Shown piece after piece: positions 8,511 through 17,148 of a DNA stretch of 64,000 nt; position 1 is the first letter of the stretch; the number at the start of each line of letters is the position of its first letter. The position numbers and the translations under genes were made by a program. The notes under the pieces are model-generated. The model was not told the origin of the DNA, did not search any database, and worked only from the letters and a program-made list of their open reading frames with translations. Source of the DNA: Streptomyces sp. M92 (GTDB lineage Bacteria; Actinomycetota; Actinomycetes; Streptomycetales; Streptomycetaceae); NCBI RefSeq assembly GCF_028473745.1, contig NZ_CP101137.1, positions 1,922,001-1,986,000 of the forward strand, in the 5' to 3' direction.

Positions 8511-9593
8511 ATGCCCGGAACCGTGCTGCTGCTCGCGGCGTCGCCCGTGGGCAAGGGGTGCCTGGTGGACGCCGCCTCCGTGCTTCCGGTACTGGCGGCC
8601 GTGGAGCCCGCCGTGCTCTCCGGCACCGACACCGCGAACGTCGTCGAGCTCGCCGACCCGCTGGAGCCGCAGGCCGTCCTGACCCGGCTGCGCGCCGCCG
8701 CGGCGGCCCCCGGACCGCTGACCGTCTACGTCGCCGGGCAGCTCCAGCTCGACCGGCGCCAGCGCCTGCCGCACCTCGCGCTGGCCCGCACCACCCCGGC
8801 GACCGTCCGCTACACGGCGCTGCCCTGGCACTGGATCAAGGAGGAGCTGCGGCTGCGGCCGAGCGGCGCGACGACGCTGCTGCTCGATCTGCACGCCGAC
8901 CCCGAGACCTGGCAGTGGCTGCGGGCCAACCCGCTGGACTGCGGTCGCAACAACGCCGTGCACGGGCGCATCGCGCCGCCGCCGTCCCGGCGGACGGTGG
9001 CCGCCCCGGCGTACATGCGCGCGGTGGCGACGATCCTGCGCAGCGGGCACCGGCCGCCGGTCGACCAGCTGCACCGACAGGCGCTGGCCCGCGTCGCGGC
9101 CGACGCCGCGGCGAGCGGCGCGCCGGCCGGGGCGGACCTGGTGCTGACGGCGCCGGGGCCCGCCGCGGGCGACCCGCACGCCGTCCTCGCCGCCGCCGTG
9201 CGGTCCGGACGGCGGACGCGGACGCCGCGCGCTCGCGCCGCCCGCCACGAGCTGGCCGCCGCCCACGCGCGCGGCCCCGCCTCCGAGGACGCGCTGCACT
9301 GGGCGGAGGTCCGGGCCGACCTGGCGATGTTCGCGGGGGACCCGGCGCGCAGCTGCCGGGCCTGGCTGACGGTGGCCCAGACGCGCCTGGACGCCGGCCA
9401 GCCGCCCGGGGCGCCCGCCGTGGAGGCGGCCGTCGACCGGGCCCACCATCAGTGGGGCCGGGTCCGCGACGACGGGGCCGCCCGGGAACTGGGCACGGCA
9501 CTCGCCGCGCTGCGGGGCCGGGTGCCGGGCCGGCGCGAGGGGGCACTGGACCATGTGCGGCGCGAGCTGAGCCGGTTGCAGACGCAGGGCTGA
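8511..9593 (+). CDS. Hypothetical protein, possibly a decayed caspase-like fold
   Basis: A 360-residue soluble protein with a clear ribosome site (GGGGAGGGG) before ATG 8511. I do not recognise a family. The N-terminal half has two strands that resemble the caspase active-site strands of the protein two genes downstream: LTVYVAGQL versus LLLYFAGHG, and TTLLLDLHADP versus VVVLDCCFAG. The catalytic His and Cys would be replaced. The C-terminal half is helical (ARAARHELAAAHARGPASEDALHWAEVRADLAMFAGD) and may be a TPR-like bundle. Its position before the EACC1 and caspase genes suggests a shared system; both points are inference. Confidence 0.72.
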   Translation: MPGTVLLLAASPVGKGCLVDAASVLPVLAAVEPAVLSGTDTANVVELADPLEPQAVLTRLRAAAAAPGPLTVYVAGQLQLDRRQRLPHLALARTTPATVRYTALPWHWIKEELRLRPSGATTLLLDLHADPETWQWLRANPLDCGRNNAVHGRIAPPPSRRTVAAPAYMRAVATILRSGHRPPVDQLHRQALARVAADAAASGAPAGADLVLTAPGPAAGDPHAVLAAAVRSGRRTRTPRARAARHELAAAHARGPASEDALHWAEVRADLAMFAGDPARSCRAWLTVAQTRLDAGQPPGAPAVEAAVDRAHHQWGRVRDDGAARELGTALAALRGRVPGRREGALDHVRRELSRLQTQG

Positions 9594-9778
9594 GCGCGGC
9601 GCCCGGCATCCGCCGCCGGTAGGGGGCGAGGGGGCGGGCGCCCGGCGTGCGACGGGCTCGGGTGCGCTCCCGTTGGGCCCGTGCGCCCGCGCGCACGTCA
9701 CGTCAGCGGCGTACAGGCCCTCCCCTGCGCGCAACAGGGGTGCCATGATGTCGAGTTATGGCTGAGGGGGATGGAGTG

Positions 9779-10120
9779 GTGACGCGCGGTATCCGCATCC
9801 GGCTGGACGGGACCGCGAGCGAGAGTGACGTCGGCGCGCTGCACAAGTGGCTCGAACGGGAGAAACCGCTCGCCGACCTGGCCCGGACCGACCAGCTGCG
9901 CATCGACGAACGGAGCCGGACCGACGAGGCCGGAGCCCCGATGGGCACCGGCATGGACATCGTGGTGGCGGTGATCGGGGGCGCGGCGGGCGCGATGTTC
10001 CAGACGGTGGTGGACCAGGTCTCCCGCTCCGTGGAGGCCTGGCGGGCCAACCGCCGTGCGGTGGAGGACGGCGAGCCTCCCGAGGCCAGCGTCGAGCCGG
10101 TGCGTCCCGACGACAGGTAG
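9779..10120 (+). CDS. EACC1-like effector-associated component
   Basis: About 113 residues. The sequence pattern GIRIRLDGTASESDVGAL...WLEREKPL, then MGTGMDIVVAVIGGAAGAMFQ and a helix with SVEAWRANRR, resembles Effector-Associated Constant Component 1. That small protein was described by Aravind and colleagues in NTP-dependent conflict systems, next to caspase-, trypsin- or STAND-type effectors. Here a caspase gene follows 7 bases after its stop. The GTG at 9779 is preceded by GAGGGGG at good spacing; ATG 9758 is an alternative start adding MAEGDGV. Assignment is from memory of the family pattern. Confidence 0.7.
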   Translation: MTRGIRIRLDGTASESDVGALHKWLEREKPLADLARTDQLRIDERSRTDEAGAPMGTGMDIVVAVIGGAAGAMFQTVVDQVSRSVEAWRANRRAVEDGEPPEASVEPVRPDDR

Positions 10121-10127
10121 GCGGCCG

Positions 10128-12908
10128 GTGACCGGTCACGACTCGCGGGGGAAGGCGAACACCGGTTACGACCCGCGTGGAAAGGCGAACCGGGCGCTGC
10201 TGGTCGGGGTGTCCGAGTACGACAACACAGCGCCTCCGGACGGTGTGCCCGGCGACCTCCCCGCGGTCAAGCACAACCTGAACCGGCTGGAAGAGGCACT
10301 GCGGCACGGCGGGGTGTTCGGCGACCGGGAGATCACGGTGTGCCGTTCTCCCGACCAGGTCACCTTCGGCCGGGAGCTGTGGACGGCCACGAAGGAGGCC
10401 GAGGGCGTCCTGCTGCTGTACTTCGCCGGGCACGGGGCGATACCGAACGCCGGCGACGAGCTGTTCCTCCAGATGCGCAACGCGCGCGTGGTCGCCGGCG
10501 GGCACGCGGTCTTCCCCGGCGCGGAGACGTTCAGCATCGTGCAGGCGGTGCTCGCCGCCAGCCGGGCCCGGCGGATCGTGGTCGTCCTCGACTGCTGCTT
10601 CGCGGGCAACGCCGCCTGGATCCGCCCCGACCCGCGGGACAAGCGGCGCGTGCTGCTGCTGATGAGCGTGCAGGCCAACCACCGCATCGACGCGGGCGGG
10701 CCCGACACGCCGACGCCGTTCACCGCCGAGCTCACGGCACTGCTGGAGGAGGGCGGCGACGTCTGGTTCCGCGCTCTCACGGACCGTCTGCGGGCGCGGA
10801 TGGCCGCCGCCGGTCACCGGACGGTGCGGGGTGACGCGTGGGAGCCGGAGAGCCGCGTCGAGCCGGGGGAGGACGTGCTCCTCGCCGCCGGGACGAAGAC
10901 CCTCGACGAACCACCCGGTCCCGGCCCCGGTCCCGGCCCCGGCTCCGTCCCCGGCCCCGCGCCCGTCCCCGGTCCGGCGCCTGCCCCCGGCCCGGACCCC
11001 CACCCCGCGCCCGTTCCCACGCCCGGCCCGGACCCCCACCCCGCTCCCGGCCCCGCCCCCGGCCCGGGACTCGTCCGCCGGGCACTGGTGCGGCCGGCCG
11101 GGCTGCCGGGTGCCGTCGGGGGAGCCGGGCGGGCGCTGGTCCGCGGCATGGTGCGCGTCGCCGACTCCCTGGTGCCCGGCCCGCAGCAGGGCGGTCGGGC
11201 CCGGCGCCTGGTCGTCGGGGCCGCGGCACTGCTCGTCCTGGTCGCCGGCGGCTTCGGCGTCCACCAGCTCACCGGCCGCGGCGGAGCCCCGCCCTCCTGC
11301 GCCACGCCCCTGGAGCTGCGCGTCCTGACCGACCCCGACCTGGAACCGACCGTACGGGCCGCCGCCGACGCCTACCTGACGTCCGCGGAGAACACCACCG
11401 GCGAGGGCTGCCGGCTCAGCGGCATCACCGTCTACAGCGCGGGCGCCGCCGACGCGGTCACCGCCCTGCGCAAGCAGACCCGGGCCTGGCAGGAGCCCCG
11501 CGACGACGACACCAACCCGCAGCGCGACGTCGGCCCGCAGCCCGACGTGTGGATACCCGGCTCCCCCGCCGACGCCGCCCGGGTCACCGCGGGCCAGGAC
11601 ACCGACGCGGTGGCCGTACTGGACGCCGACGACGAGCCCTTCGCGTACTCACCGGTCGTGCTCGCCGTCCCCCAGGAGCTCGCCGCCGACGCCCGCGACG
11701 AGCGCGTCGGCCCCCCGCTCACCCGCATGATCGACGCCCTGCGCGCCCGGCACCCGGCCGCCGGGGTGCGCCGTCCCGACCCCGAGCACACCACCACGGG
11801 ACTGCTCGCGACGATCGGCCTGTACCGCGGCACCGGCGACGCGTCCGACCCGGACCCGCGCCGCGCCGAGGACCGGGTCGCCCAGTCCGGCCCGCCCGCG
11901 CCGACCGCCGCCGAGCTGCTGTGCGCGCTGCCCGACGACGACGCCGTCGACAACCGCACCGCGGCCCTCGTCCCCGAGTTCCTGCTCAAGAGCGGCGTGG
12001 GCTGCGACAGCGCCCGCCGCACCCCGCGCATGGCGCAGTACCCCGGCGACGTACCGGGGCTGGAGCCCCTGTTCGTGCGGGTCCGCTGGCAGGGCGCCGA
12101 GCGCGACGCGGCGGACCGGGACCGCGCGGCGGACGGTTTCCGGCGGTGGCTCGGCGGCGAGGGCGGCCGGGCGGCGTTCGCCCGGGACGGCTTCCGCGCG
12201 GCCGACGGCGACCGGGCCCTGCTCGACACCGGCGAGGTCGGGGACGGTGTGCTGCACGCGCCGTCGCCGCTGACCGAGTCCGCCGGACGGGACGCGATGG
12301 AGGCGTCCCTGGAGGGCTACAAGAACGCCAACGGGCCCGGCCGGGTGCTGTTCCTGCTGGACGCCTCGGGGTCGATGGCCGGCCAGTGGGAGGGGCCCAG
12401 CGGCGGTCCCGGCCTGCTCAAGCAGTCCCTGGGCGGGCTCGGCGAGCGGGACGAGTACGCCGTGTGGGAGGTGGCGGACACCGGCGGCGACACGTACGAC
12501 ACCGTCCTGTCCTTCGGCGCGCACACCCGCGCGGAGGCCGAGCGCGCCATCGACCGCGAGGTCCGCGTCCGGGACGCCGAGGCCGATCCGCTCGGCGCCC
12601 TGCGGTCCGCGCTCGACGCCATGGAGCAGCGGGGCGCCGGGGACGAGCGTCCGGGGCTGATCGTCTTCGTCACCGACGACGAGGACGTGGGCGCGCTGCG
12701 CGGCGACCGGTTCGGCGACCTGCTGGCCCTCGCCCGCGCGCTGGACGTACCCGTCGCGATGGTGTCGTTCAAGGGTGGCGCCTGCGACGAGGGGAAGCCG
12801 GACGCCCGGGTCTCCGAGGCGAGCGGCGGCCGGTGCGTCGACGCCGACGACGACCTCGGCGCCGCCCTGCACGACGAGGTGGCACGCATCGGTACGGGGG
12901 AGGCCTGA
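10128..12908 (+). CDS. Caspase-like peptidase fused to TM, solute-binding and vWA domains
   Basis: A 926-residue multidomain protein. Residues about 15-245 are a C14-type caspase: ANRALLVGVSEYDN, DLPAVKHNLNRL, catalytic His in LYFAGHG and catalytic Cys in VLDCCFAG. About 265-312 is a Pro-Gly-Ala linker. One membrane helix lies near 359-381 (VVGAAALLVLVAGGFGV). The outer part has a solute-binding-like region (390-720; PDVWIPGSP, FAYSPVVLAVP) and a vWA domain (from about 735; LFLLDASGSM is an intact MIDAS). So an outside sensor is joined to an inside protease. The GTG at 10128 fits AGGTAGGCGG. The stop overlaps the next start (TGATG), so expression is coupled. Confidence 0.88.
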   Translation: MTGHDSRGKANTGYDPRGKANRALLVGVSEYDNTAPPDGVPGDLPAVKHNLNRLEEALRHGGVFGDREITVCRSPDQVTFGRELWTATKEAEGVLLLYFAGHGAIPNAGDELFLQMRNARVVAGGHAVFPGAETFSIVQAVLAASRARRIVVVLDCCFAGNAAWIRPDPRDKRRVLLLMSVQANHRIDAGGPDTPTPFTAELTALLEEGGDVWFRALTDRLRARMAAAGHRTVRGDAWEPESRVEPGEDVLLAAGTKTLDEPPGPGPGPGPGSVPGPAPVPGPAPAPGPDPHPAPVPTPGPDPHPAPGPAPGPGLVRRALVRPAGLPGAVGGAGRALVRGMVRVADSLVPGPQQGGRARRLVVGAAALLVLVAGGFGVHQLTGRGGAPPSCATPLELRVLTDPDLEPTVRAAADAYLTSAENTTGEGCRLSGITVYSAGAADAVTALRKQTRAWQEPRDDDTNPQRDVGPQPDVWIPGSPADAARVTAGQDTDAVAVLDADDEPFAYSPVVLAVPQELAADARDERVGPPLTRMIDALRARHPAAGVRRPDPEHTTTGLLATIGLYRGTGDASDPDPRRAEDRVAQSGPPAPTAAELLCALPDDDAVDNRTAALVPEFLLKSGVGCDSARRTPRMAQYPGDVPGLEPLFVRVRWQGAERDAADRDRAADGFRRWLGGEGGRAAFARDGFRAADGDRALLDTGEVGDGVLHAPSPLTESAGRDAMEASLEGYKNANGPGRVLFLLDASGSMAGQWEGPSGGPGLLKQSLGGLGERDEYAVWEVADTGGDTYDTVLSFGAHTRAEAERAIDREVRVRDAEADPLGALRSALDAMEQRGAGDERPGLIVFVTDDEDVGALRGDRFGDLLALARALDVPVAMVSFKGGACDEGKPDARVSEASGGRCVDADDDLGAALHDEVARIGTGEA

Positions 12909-14353
12909 TGGACCGGCGGCAGCGAGCGGAGCGACTCGGGCGGGCCCGGCGGCCACCGCGGCCACGGCGCCGGCGCCTCGCCGTGCTGTCGGCCGCGCTG
13001 TTCCTGTTCCTGCCGGCCGCGTGCGGCGGCGGCGACGACGGCCACGGTGACCGTCCCGCCACCGCCTCCTCCACCGGTGTCCCCGGTGACATCGTGCTCG
13101 CCAGCGGCCGGGACGTCACCGGCAAGAACGGCATCCGCCAGCGGCTCATCGACGCCTGGAACACCGAGCAGGAGAAGGCGGGCACCGGCTACCACGCCCG
13201 GCTGGTCGAGCTGCCCGGCAACGCCGACGAACAGCGCAGCCAGCTGCTCGGGGCGCTCCAGTCCGGCAGCGCCGCCTACGACGTGGTCAACCTCGACGTC
13301 ACCTGGGTCCCGGAGTTCGCCGCCGCGGGCCTGATCAGCCCGCTGCCCGGGTCGCTGCTCGACGAGGACGTCATCCCGGCCGTCGCGAGCACGGCCCGCT
13401 GGAAGGGCGAGGTGTACGCCGCGCCGTTCAACAGCGACGTCGGCCTGCTCTACTACCGGCGCGACCACCTGCGGCAGGCGGGCGTCGAGCGCCCCGACCT
13501 GACGGGCGGCCTGGACTGGCCGCGGCTGAAGCGGCTCATCTCCACCCTCGACGACCACCGGCCCGAGGGCTACGAGGAGGGGTGGACGACCCAGCTCGCC
13601 GGCTATGAGGGACGCACGGTCAACGCCGTGGAGGCGTTCGCGTCCGCCGCGGGGGACGACTTCGCGCTCACCGACGAGGACGGCCGCTACACCGCCACCG
13701 TCGAGGAGCTGACGGAGGGCATCACGGAGCTGCGCCGCCGCACCGAGGAGGGGGCCGTCCTGCCGGACGCGTTCACGTCCGACGAGGCGGCCTCCCTCGG
13801 TGACTTCGCCGCCGGCCGCACCACCTTCCTGCGCCACTGGCCGTACGTGTATCCCGCCCTGCACCAGTCGTTCCCCGGCGGCGAGCGGCTCGGCGTGACC
13901 GCGCTGCCGGGCCGGGCCGTGCTCGGCGGCCAGAACCTCGCCGTGACCGCCGGGTCCCCGCGGGCGACGAAGGCGGCCGAGCTGATCAGGTACCTGACCG
14001 GCAGGGAGAGCGAGCGGTGTCTGCTCGACGCCGGCTTCGCGGCGACGCGCACCTCCGCGTACACGGACGACGCGGTGACGTGCGCGGTGGCCGCCGCGAC
14101 GCCCTCGGCGGCCCCGACCGGCGAGGGCGCCGACACCGTGCCGCGCGACGCCGCCGGGCGGCCGGCGTACGCCCGCGACGTCCTGCTGCCCGCCCTGAGG
14201 GAAGCGGTCCACCGCCCGCGCACGCCGCTGTACGGCGCGTTCACCCAGACCTTCACCGCCGAGCTGGGAGCGCTGTTCGCCGAGAACCCGCCGGGCGACG
14301 CGGAACTGGCGCGGCGGCTGGACGAGGCGCTGCGGCGCGCCCTGCCGGACTGA
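12908..14353 (+). CDS. Extracellular solute-binding lipoprotein (family 1)
   Basis: A 481-residue protein. A basic N-terminus and hydrophobic stretch end in a lipobox (LPAAC, Cys near residue 40). A sugar-type binding fold follows: NADEQRSQLLGALQSGSAAYDVVNLDVTWVPEFA (in pieces), YAAPFNSDVGLLYYRRDHL and LGVTALPGRAVLGGQNLAV. Such lipoproteins normally feed ABC importers, but no permease gene is near. The start overlaps the stop of the caspase fusion by one base, so it probably works with that protein as ligand sensor or partner. That role is inference. Confidence 0.85.
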   Translation: MDRRQRAERLGRARRPPRPRRRRLAVLSAALFLFLPAACGGGDDGHGDRPATASSTGVPGDIVLASGRDVTGKNGIRQRLIDAWNTEQEKAGTGYHARLVELPGNADEQRSQLLGALQSGSAAYDVVNLDVTWVPEFAAAGLISPLPGSLLDEDVIPAVASTARWKGEVYAAPFNSDVGLLYYRRDHLRQAGVERPDLTGGLDWPRLKRLISTLDDHRPEGYEEGWTTQLAGYEGRTVNAVEAFASAAGDDFALTDEDGRYTATVEELTEGITELRRRTEEGAVLPDAFTSDEAASLGDFAAGRTTFLRHWPYVYPALHQSFPGGERLGVTALPGRAVLGGQNLAVTAGSPRATKAAELIRYLTGRESERCLLDAGFAATRTSAYTDDAVTCAVAAATPSAAPTGEGADTVPRDAAGRPAYARDVLLPALREAVHRPRTPLYGAFTQTFTAELGALFAENPPGDAELARRLDEALRRALPD

Positions 14354-14358
14354 TCCGG

Positions 14359-14565
14359 TCAGCGCCCCACGGTGGCCACCGAGTCGGTGACGGAGTCCGG
14401 GACCACGTCGGTGAGCGGCGCGGTGCCCTGCTCAGTGGCGGGGACCGGGGCGTGCGCCGTGCCGGCCGGTCCCGCGTTGGCGGCCAGCAGCAGGCAGGCC
14501 ACGGCGGTCACGGCGGCGGCGACGGCCCTGGCGTACCTTTCGGCGGTGCGGGTGCGTAGGAGCAC
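14359..14565 (-). CDS. Small secreted or membrane peptide, unknown
   Basis: A 68-residue product with one hydrophobic segment (AVAAAVTAVACLLLAANAGPAGTAHA), which is either a signal peptide or an anchor, and a Thr/Val-rich tail. The GTG at 14565 has AGAGGA upstream at good spacing; a longer frame would need TTG at 14589. It is divergent from the XRE-TPR regulator and shares its palindrome-containing intergenic region, so it may be a target of that regulator. No family recognised. Confidence 0.6.
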   Translation of the reverse strand: MLLRTRTAERYARAVAAAVTAVACLLLAANAGPAGTAHAPVPATEQGTAPLTDVVPDSVTDSVATVGR

Positions 14566-14595
14566 GGTGTCCTCTGCGGATCGTGTCAAGTGCTG

Positions 14596-14609
14596 TTAAG
14601 CGCGCTTAA
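14596..14609. promoter_or_regulatory. Palindrome TTAAGCGCGCTTAA, candidate operator
   Basis: A perfect 14-bp palindrome lies between the divergent small secreted gene and the XRE-TPR regulator. A related TTTAA half site follows at 14616-14622. A TTGACA-like -35 box for the minus-strand gene is nearby (14584-14589). This is a plausible autoregulatory operator; the regulator is not proven. Confidence 0.45.
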
Positions 14610-14669
14610 TCCGCGGTTTAACCTAGAGCCGTCGGGGCAGAACGGCAAGGGCCGCAGGGGGAGTTGGCA

Positions 14670-16019
14670 GTGGGCGACCGCGACGACCGGGGGACCATCG
14701 GGCGCAGGGTGCAGCGGCTGCGCGCGGAGCGCGGGATGACCCAGCGCCAGCTCGCCGAACCGGCGTACACCCCCGCGTACATATCCACCCTGGAGGCGGG
14801 CCGGGTCCGCCCCTCCGAGGAGGCGCTGCGCCACCTCGCCGAACGGCTCGGCGTCGGTTACGAGGAGCTGGCCACCGGCCGCCCGGCCCGCCTCGCCACC
14901 GACCTGCGGCTGCGGCTCACCGAGGCGCAGCGCGCGCTGGCCACCGAGGGGGCCGAGGAGGCGGCCGGGCAGTACGCCGCGCTGCTGGCCGAGGCCGAGA
15001 CCCACGAGCTGCCCGAGGAACGGGCCGCCGCGCTGCTCGGGCTCGGGGAGTGCGCCGTCGAGACCGGGGAACTGACCGCCGGGCGCCAGTACTTCGAGCA
15101 GGCCGACCAGTGCCTCGCCGACGCCGGCGCCCCCCTGCCCGCCCGCGTCCCCGCCCTGCGCGGACGCGCCCTCGCCCACTACCTCGCCGGTGAGCTGCGC
15201 TACGCCGTCTACCTCCTCGAAACCACCCTCGACGAGCTGAACCGGGGCGGCCTGCACGACCCCGACGCGCTGCTGCTGCTCTACGCCAGCGTCATCGGCC
15301 CCTACATGGACATGGGGGCCCACGCCCGCGCCGCCCAGGCCGCCGAACTCGCCCTCTCCCTCGCCCCCAGCGCCGGGGACCCGGCCCTGGTCGCCCGCAT
15401 GCACCGCTCCGTGGCCCGGACCCTGCTCGCCGAGGGCCGCCTCGCCGAGGCCGACGCGTCGCTGGCCAAGGCGGCCGAGCTGTACCGCACGCTCCAACTC
15501 CGCACCGAGCTGGCCAACTGCCACTGGATGCGCGGCTACGTCTGCGCCCAGAACGGCGAGCTGCCGCGCGCGGAGGCGGAGATGCGGGAGGCGCTCGGGA
15601 TGCTCTCGGCCGGGCGCGCGGCCCTCTACAGCAGCCAGGTCGCCGTCGAGCTGGCCGACGTACTGCACCGGCGCGGCAAGTCCGCCGAGGCGGCCGGACT
15701 GCTGCACGGCGTGCTGGACGACCTGTCCTCCGAGCGCGGTGCCGTGCACTCCGCGGGCGCGCACCGGCTGCTCGGCGTCATCGCCGAGGACGCCCGGGAC
15801 ACCGAGGCGGCCGAGGAGCACTACGTCCGCGCGCTCAGCCTGCTGGAGCGGGCGGGCGCCGCCGGTGACCTGGCCGACCTGTGCCGGCTCCTCGGCGACC
15901 TGCTGCGCCGCACCGGCCGGGTGGAGGCGGCCCTGGACGCCTACCGCACCGGCCTCGGGCACCGTACGGCGCCGGGCACGACGACCCTGGGGCCGGCCCC
16001 CGCGCAGCCGCCGCTGTAG
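14670..16019 (+). CDS. XRE-family HTH regulator with TPR repeats
   Basis: A 449-residue cytoplasmic DNA-binding protein. The N-terminal helix-turn-helix covers residues about 9-65 (IGRRVQRLRAERGMTQRQL, YISTLEAGRVRPS, LAERLGVGYEEL). The rest is a long series of TPR-type helical hairpins (ALLGLGECAVETGELTAGR; RALAHYLAGELRYAVY; RLLGDLLRRTGRVEAALDAY), which usually bind a peptide or protein signal. The GTG at 14670 follows GGGGGAG; a TTG two codons earlier is less likely. A palindrome upstream suggests autoregulation. Confidence 0.9.
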   Translation: MGDRDDRGTIGRRVQRLRAERGMTQRQLAEPAYTPAYISTLEAGRVRPSEEALRHLAERLGVGYEELATGRPARLATDLRLRLTEAQRALATEGAEEAAGQYAALLAEAETHELPEERAAALLGLGECAVETGELTAGRQYFEQADQCLADAGAPLPARVPALRGRALAHYLAGELRYAVYLLETTLDELNRGGLHDPDALLLLYASVIGPYMDMGAHARAAQAAELALSLAPSAGDPALVARMHRSVARTLLAEGRLAEADASLAKAAELYRTLQLRTELANCHWMRGYVCAQNGELPRAEAEMREALGMLSAGRAALYSSQVAVELADVLHRRGKSAEAAGLLHGVLDDLSSERGAVHSAGAHRLLGVIAEDARDTEAAEEHYVRALSLLERAGAAGDLADLCRLLGDLLRRTGRVEAALDAYRTGLGHRTAPGTTTLGPAPAQPPL

Positions 16020-16098
16020 GCGGTCCCGGCACCGTGTTTCCGCCGGTCGGGCACGGGTAGTCGAGCCTGCGGCCGCGTCGGAGAAGGAGGCGGTGCGC

Positions 16099-16818
16099 GT
16101 GCGTCCCAGCGAGGAACCCGCGTGGCCCCCGGACGGGACACGCGCCGCCGAGGTGATCGCCGCCCAGGTGCGCGGCGCCCCGCCCGGCGAGGTGCCGGGC
16201 CGCCTGTGCCGGACGGCGGTGCGGCTGCTGCCGGTGACCGGCGCGAGCGCGTCGCTGCGGGGCGAGGGCGTGCCGGTACGGCTGTGCGCCAGCGGTGACC
16301 GGGCCTCGTACCTGGCGGAGATCCAGGCCACCCTGGGTGACGGCCCCTGTGTGAGCGCCGCCGAGGCGGGCGCCCCGGTGCTCGCCCGCGATCTGGCGTC
16401 CGGCGCGGACGCCGGGCGGTGGCCCGTCTACGCCCAGCAGGCGACGGCGGTCGGCGTACGGGCGGTGTACGCGCTGCCGCTGGGCAGCGACGCGGTGTGC
16501 CTGGGCACCCTCGACCTCTACCGGGACACTCCCGGCCCGCTGACCGGCCCCGACCTGCGCACGGCACGGCTCGTGGCCGGTGTGATGACGGTGGCGCTGA
16601 TGGCGTTGGAGCGCGGGGAGGACGCCTGGCTGGACGAGCTGGCCGGCGACCACGACGAGGTCTATCGGGCCGTCGGCATGATCATGGCCCAGCTGGGCGT
16701 CGGCGCCGACGAGGCCCTGGCCCGCCTGCGCGCCGACGCCTTCGCCCGCGGCCGCAGCGCCTACGCAGTGGCCCGCGACGTACTCGCCCACCACCGGCGC
16801 TTCGACCGCGACGGCTAG
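16099..16818 (+). CDS. GAF-ANTAR domain regulator
   Basis: A 239-residue protein. A GAF sensor (about residues 15-155; LPVTGASASLRGEG, TLGDGPCVSA, VYALPLGSDAVCLGTLDLYR) is followed by a C-terminal ANTAR domain (about 165-232; VYRAVGMIMAQLGVGADEAL, LRADAFARGRSAYAVARDVL). ANTAR domains bind RNA hairpins and prevent transcription termination; GAF binds a small ligand. The GTG at 16099 is 8 bases after AAGGAGG, which decides it over GTG 16093. It lies in the same direction as the XRE-TPR gene, 79 bases downstream. Confidence 0.9.
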   Translation: MRPSEEPAWPPDGTRAAEVIAAQVRGAPPGEVPGRLCRTAVRLLPVTGASASLRGEGVPVRLCASGDRASYLAEIQATLGDGPCVSAAEAGAPVLARDLASGADAGRWPVYAQQATAVGVRAVYALPLGSDAVCLGTLDLYRDTPGPLTGPDLRTARLVAGVMTVALMALERGEDAWLDELAGDHDEVYRAVGMIMAQLGVGADEALARLRADAFARGRSAYAVARDVLAHHRRFDRDG

Positions 16819-16910
16819 AGCCGTCCGTCCGGCGGACCAGGTCGCGGGAGCGGAGCCCGGGGGCGTCCGGCTGCACGGCGGAGGAGCGAGTCGGCGCGAT
16901 GGGGCCCCGC

Positions 16911-17148
16911 GTCGGCGCGGTCGAGTGTGGGGGCGCGCCCGGCCTCCGTGTCCGCGGCATGGTCCGCCGGGCCGGTCCTACACCTGCGCCCGCCCCTGCC
17001 GCCGTACCTCCGCCAGGTGTTCCGGCTCCGTCGGCGCGGTCGAGTGTGGGGGCGCGCCCGGCCTCCGTGTCCGCGGCATGGTCCGCCGGGCCGGTCCTAC
17101 ACCTGCGCCCGCCCCTGCCGCCGTACCTCCGCCAGGCGTTCCGACCCC
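16911..17148. repeat. 119-bp tandem duplication covering the 3' end of a lipoprotein gene
   Basis: Two near-identical copies lie 119 bp apart (16911-17029 and 17030-17148). The second copy contains the last codons (AEVRRQGRAQV) and stop of the minus-strand lipoprotein gene plus downstream DNA. The first copy therefore carries an orphan duplicate of the same C-terminus and stop (16978-16980). This fills the 277-base gap after the GAF-ANTAR gene. Confidence 0.93.

Noticed and set aside
14584..14589. TTGACA as a strong -35 promoter for the small secreted gene
   Set aside because: The matching -10 position would fall on the ribosome site or start of the gene, so it is noted only as part of the promoter region.
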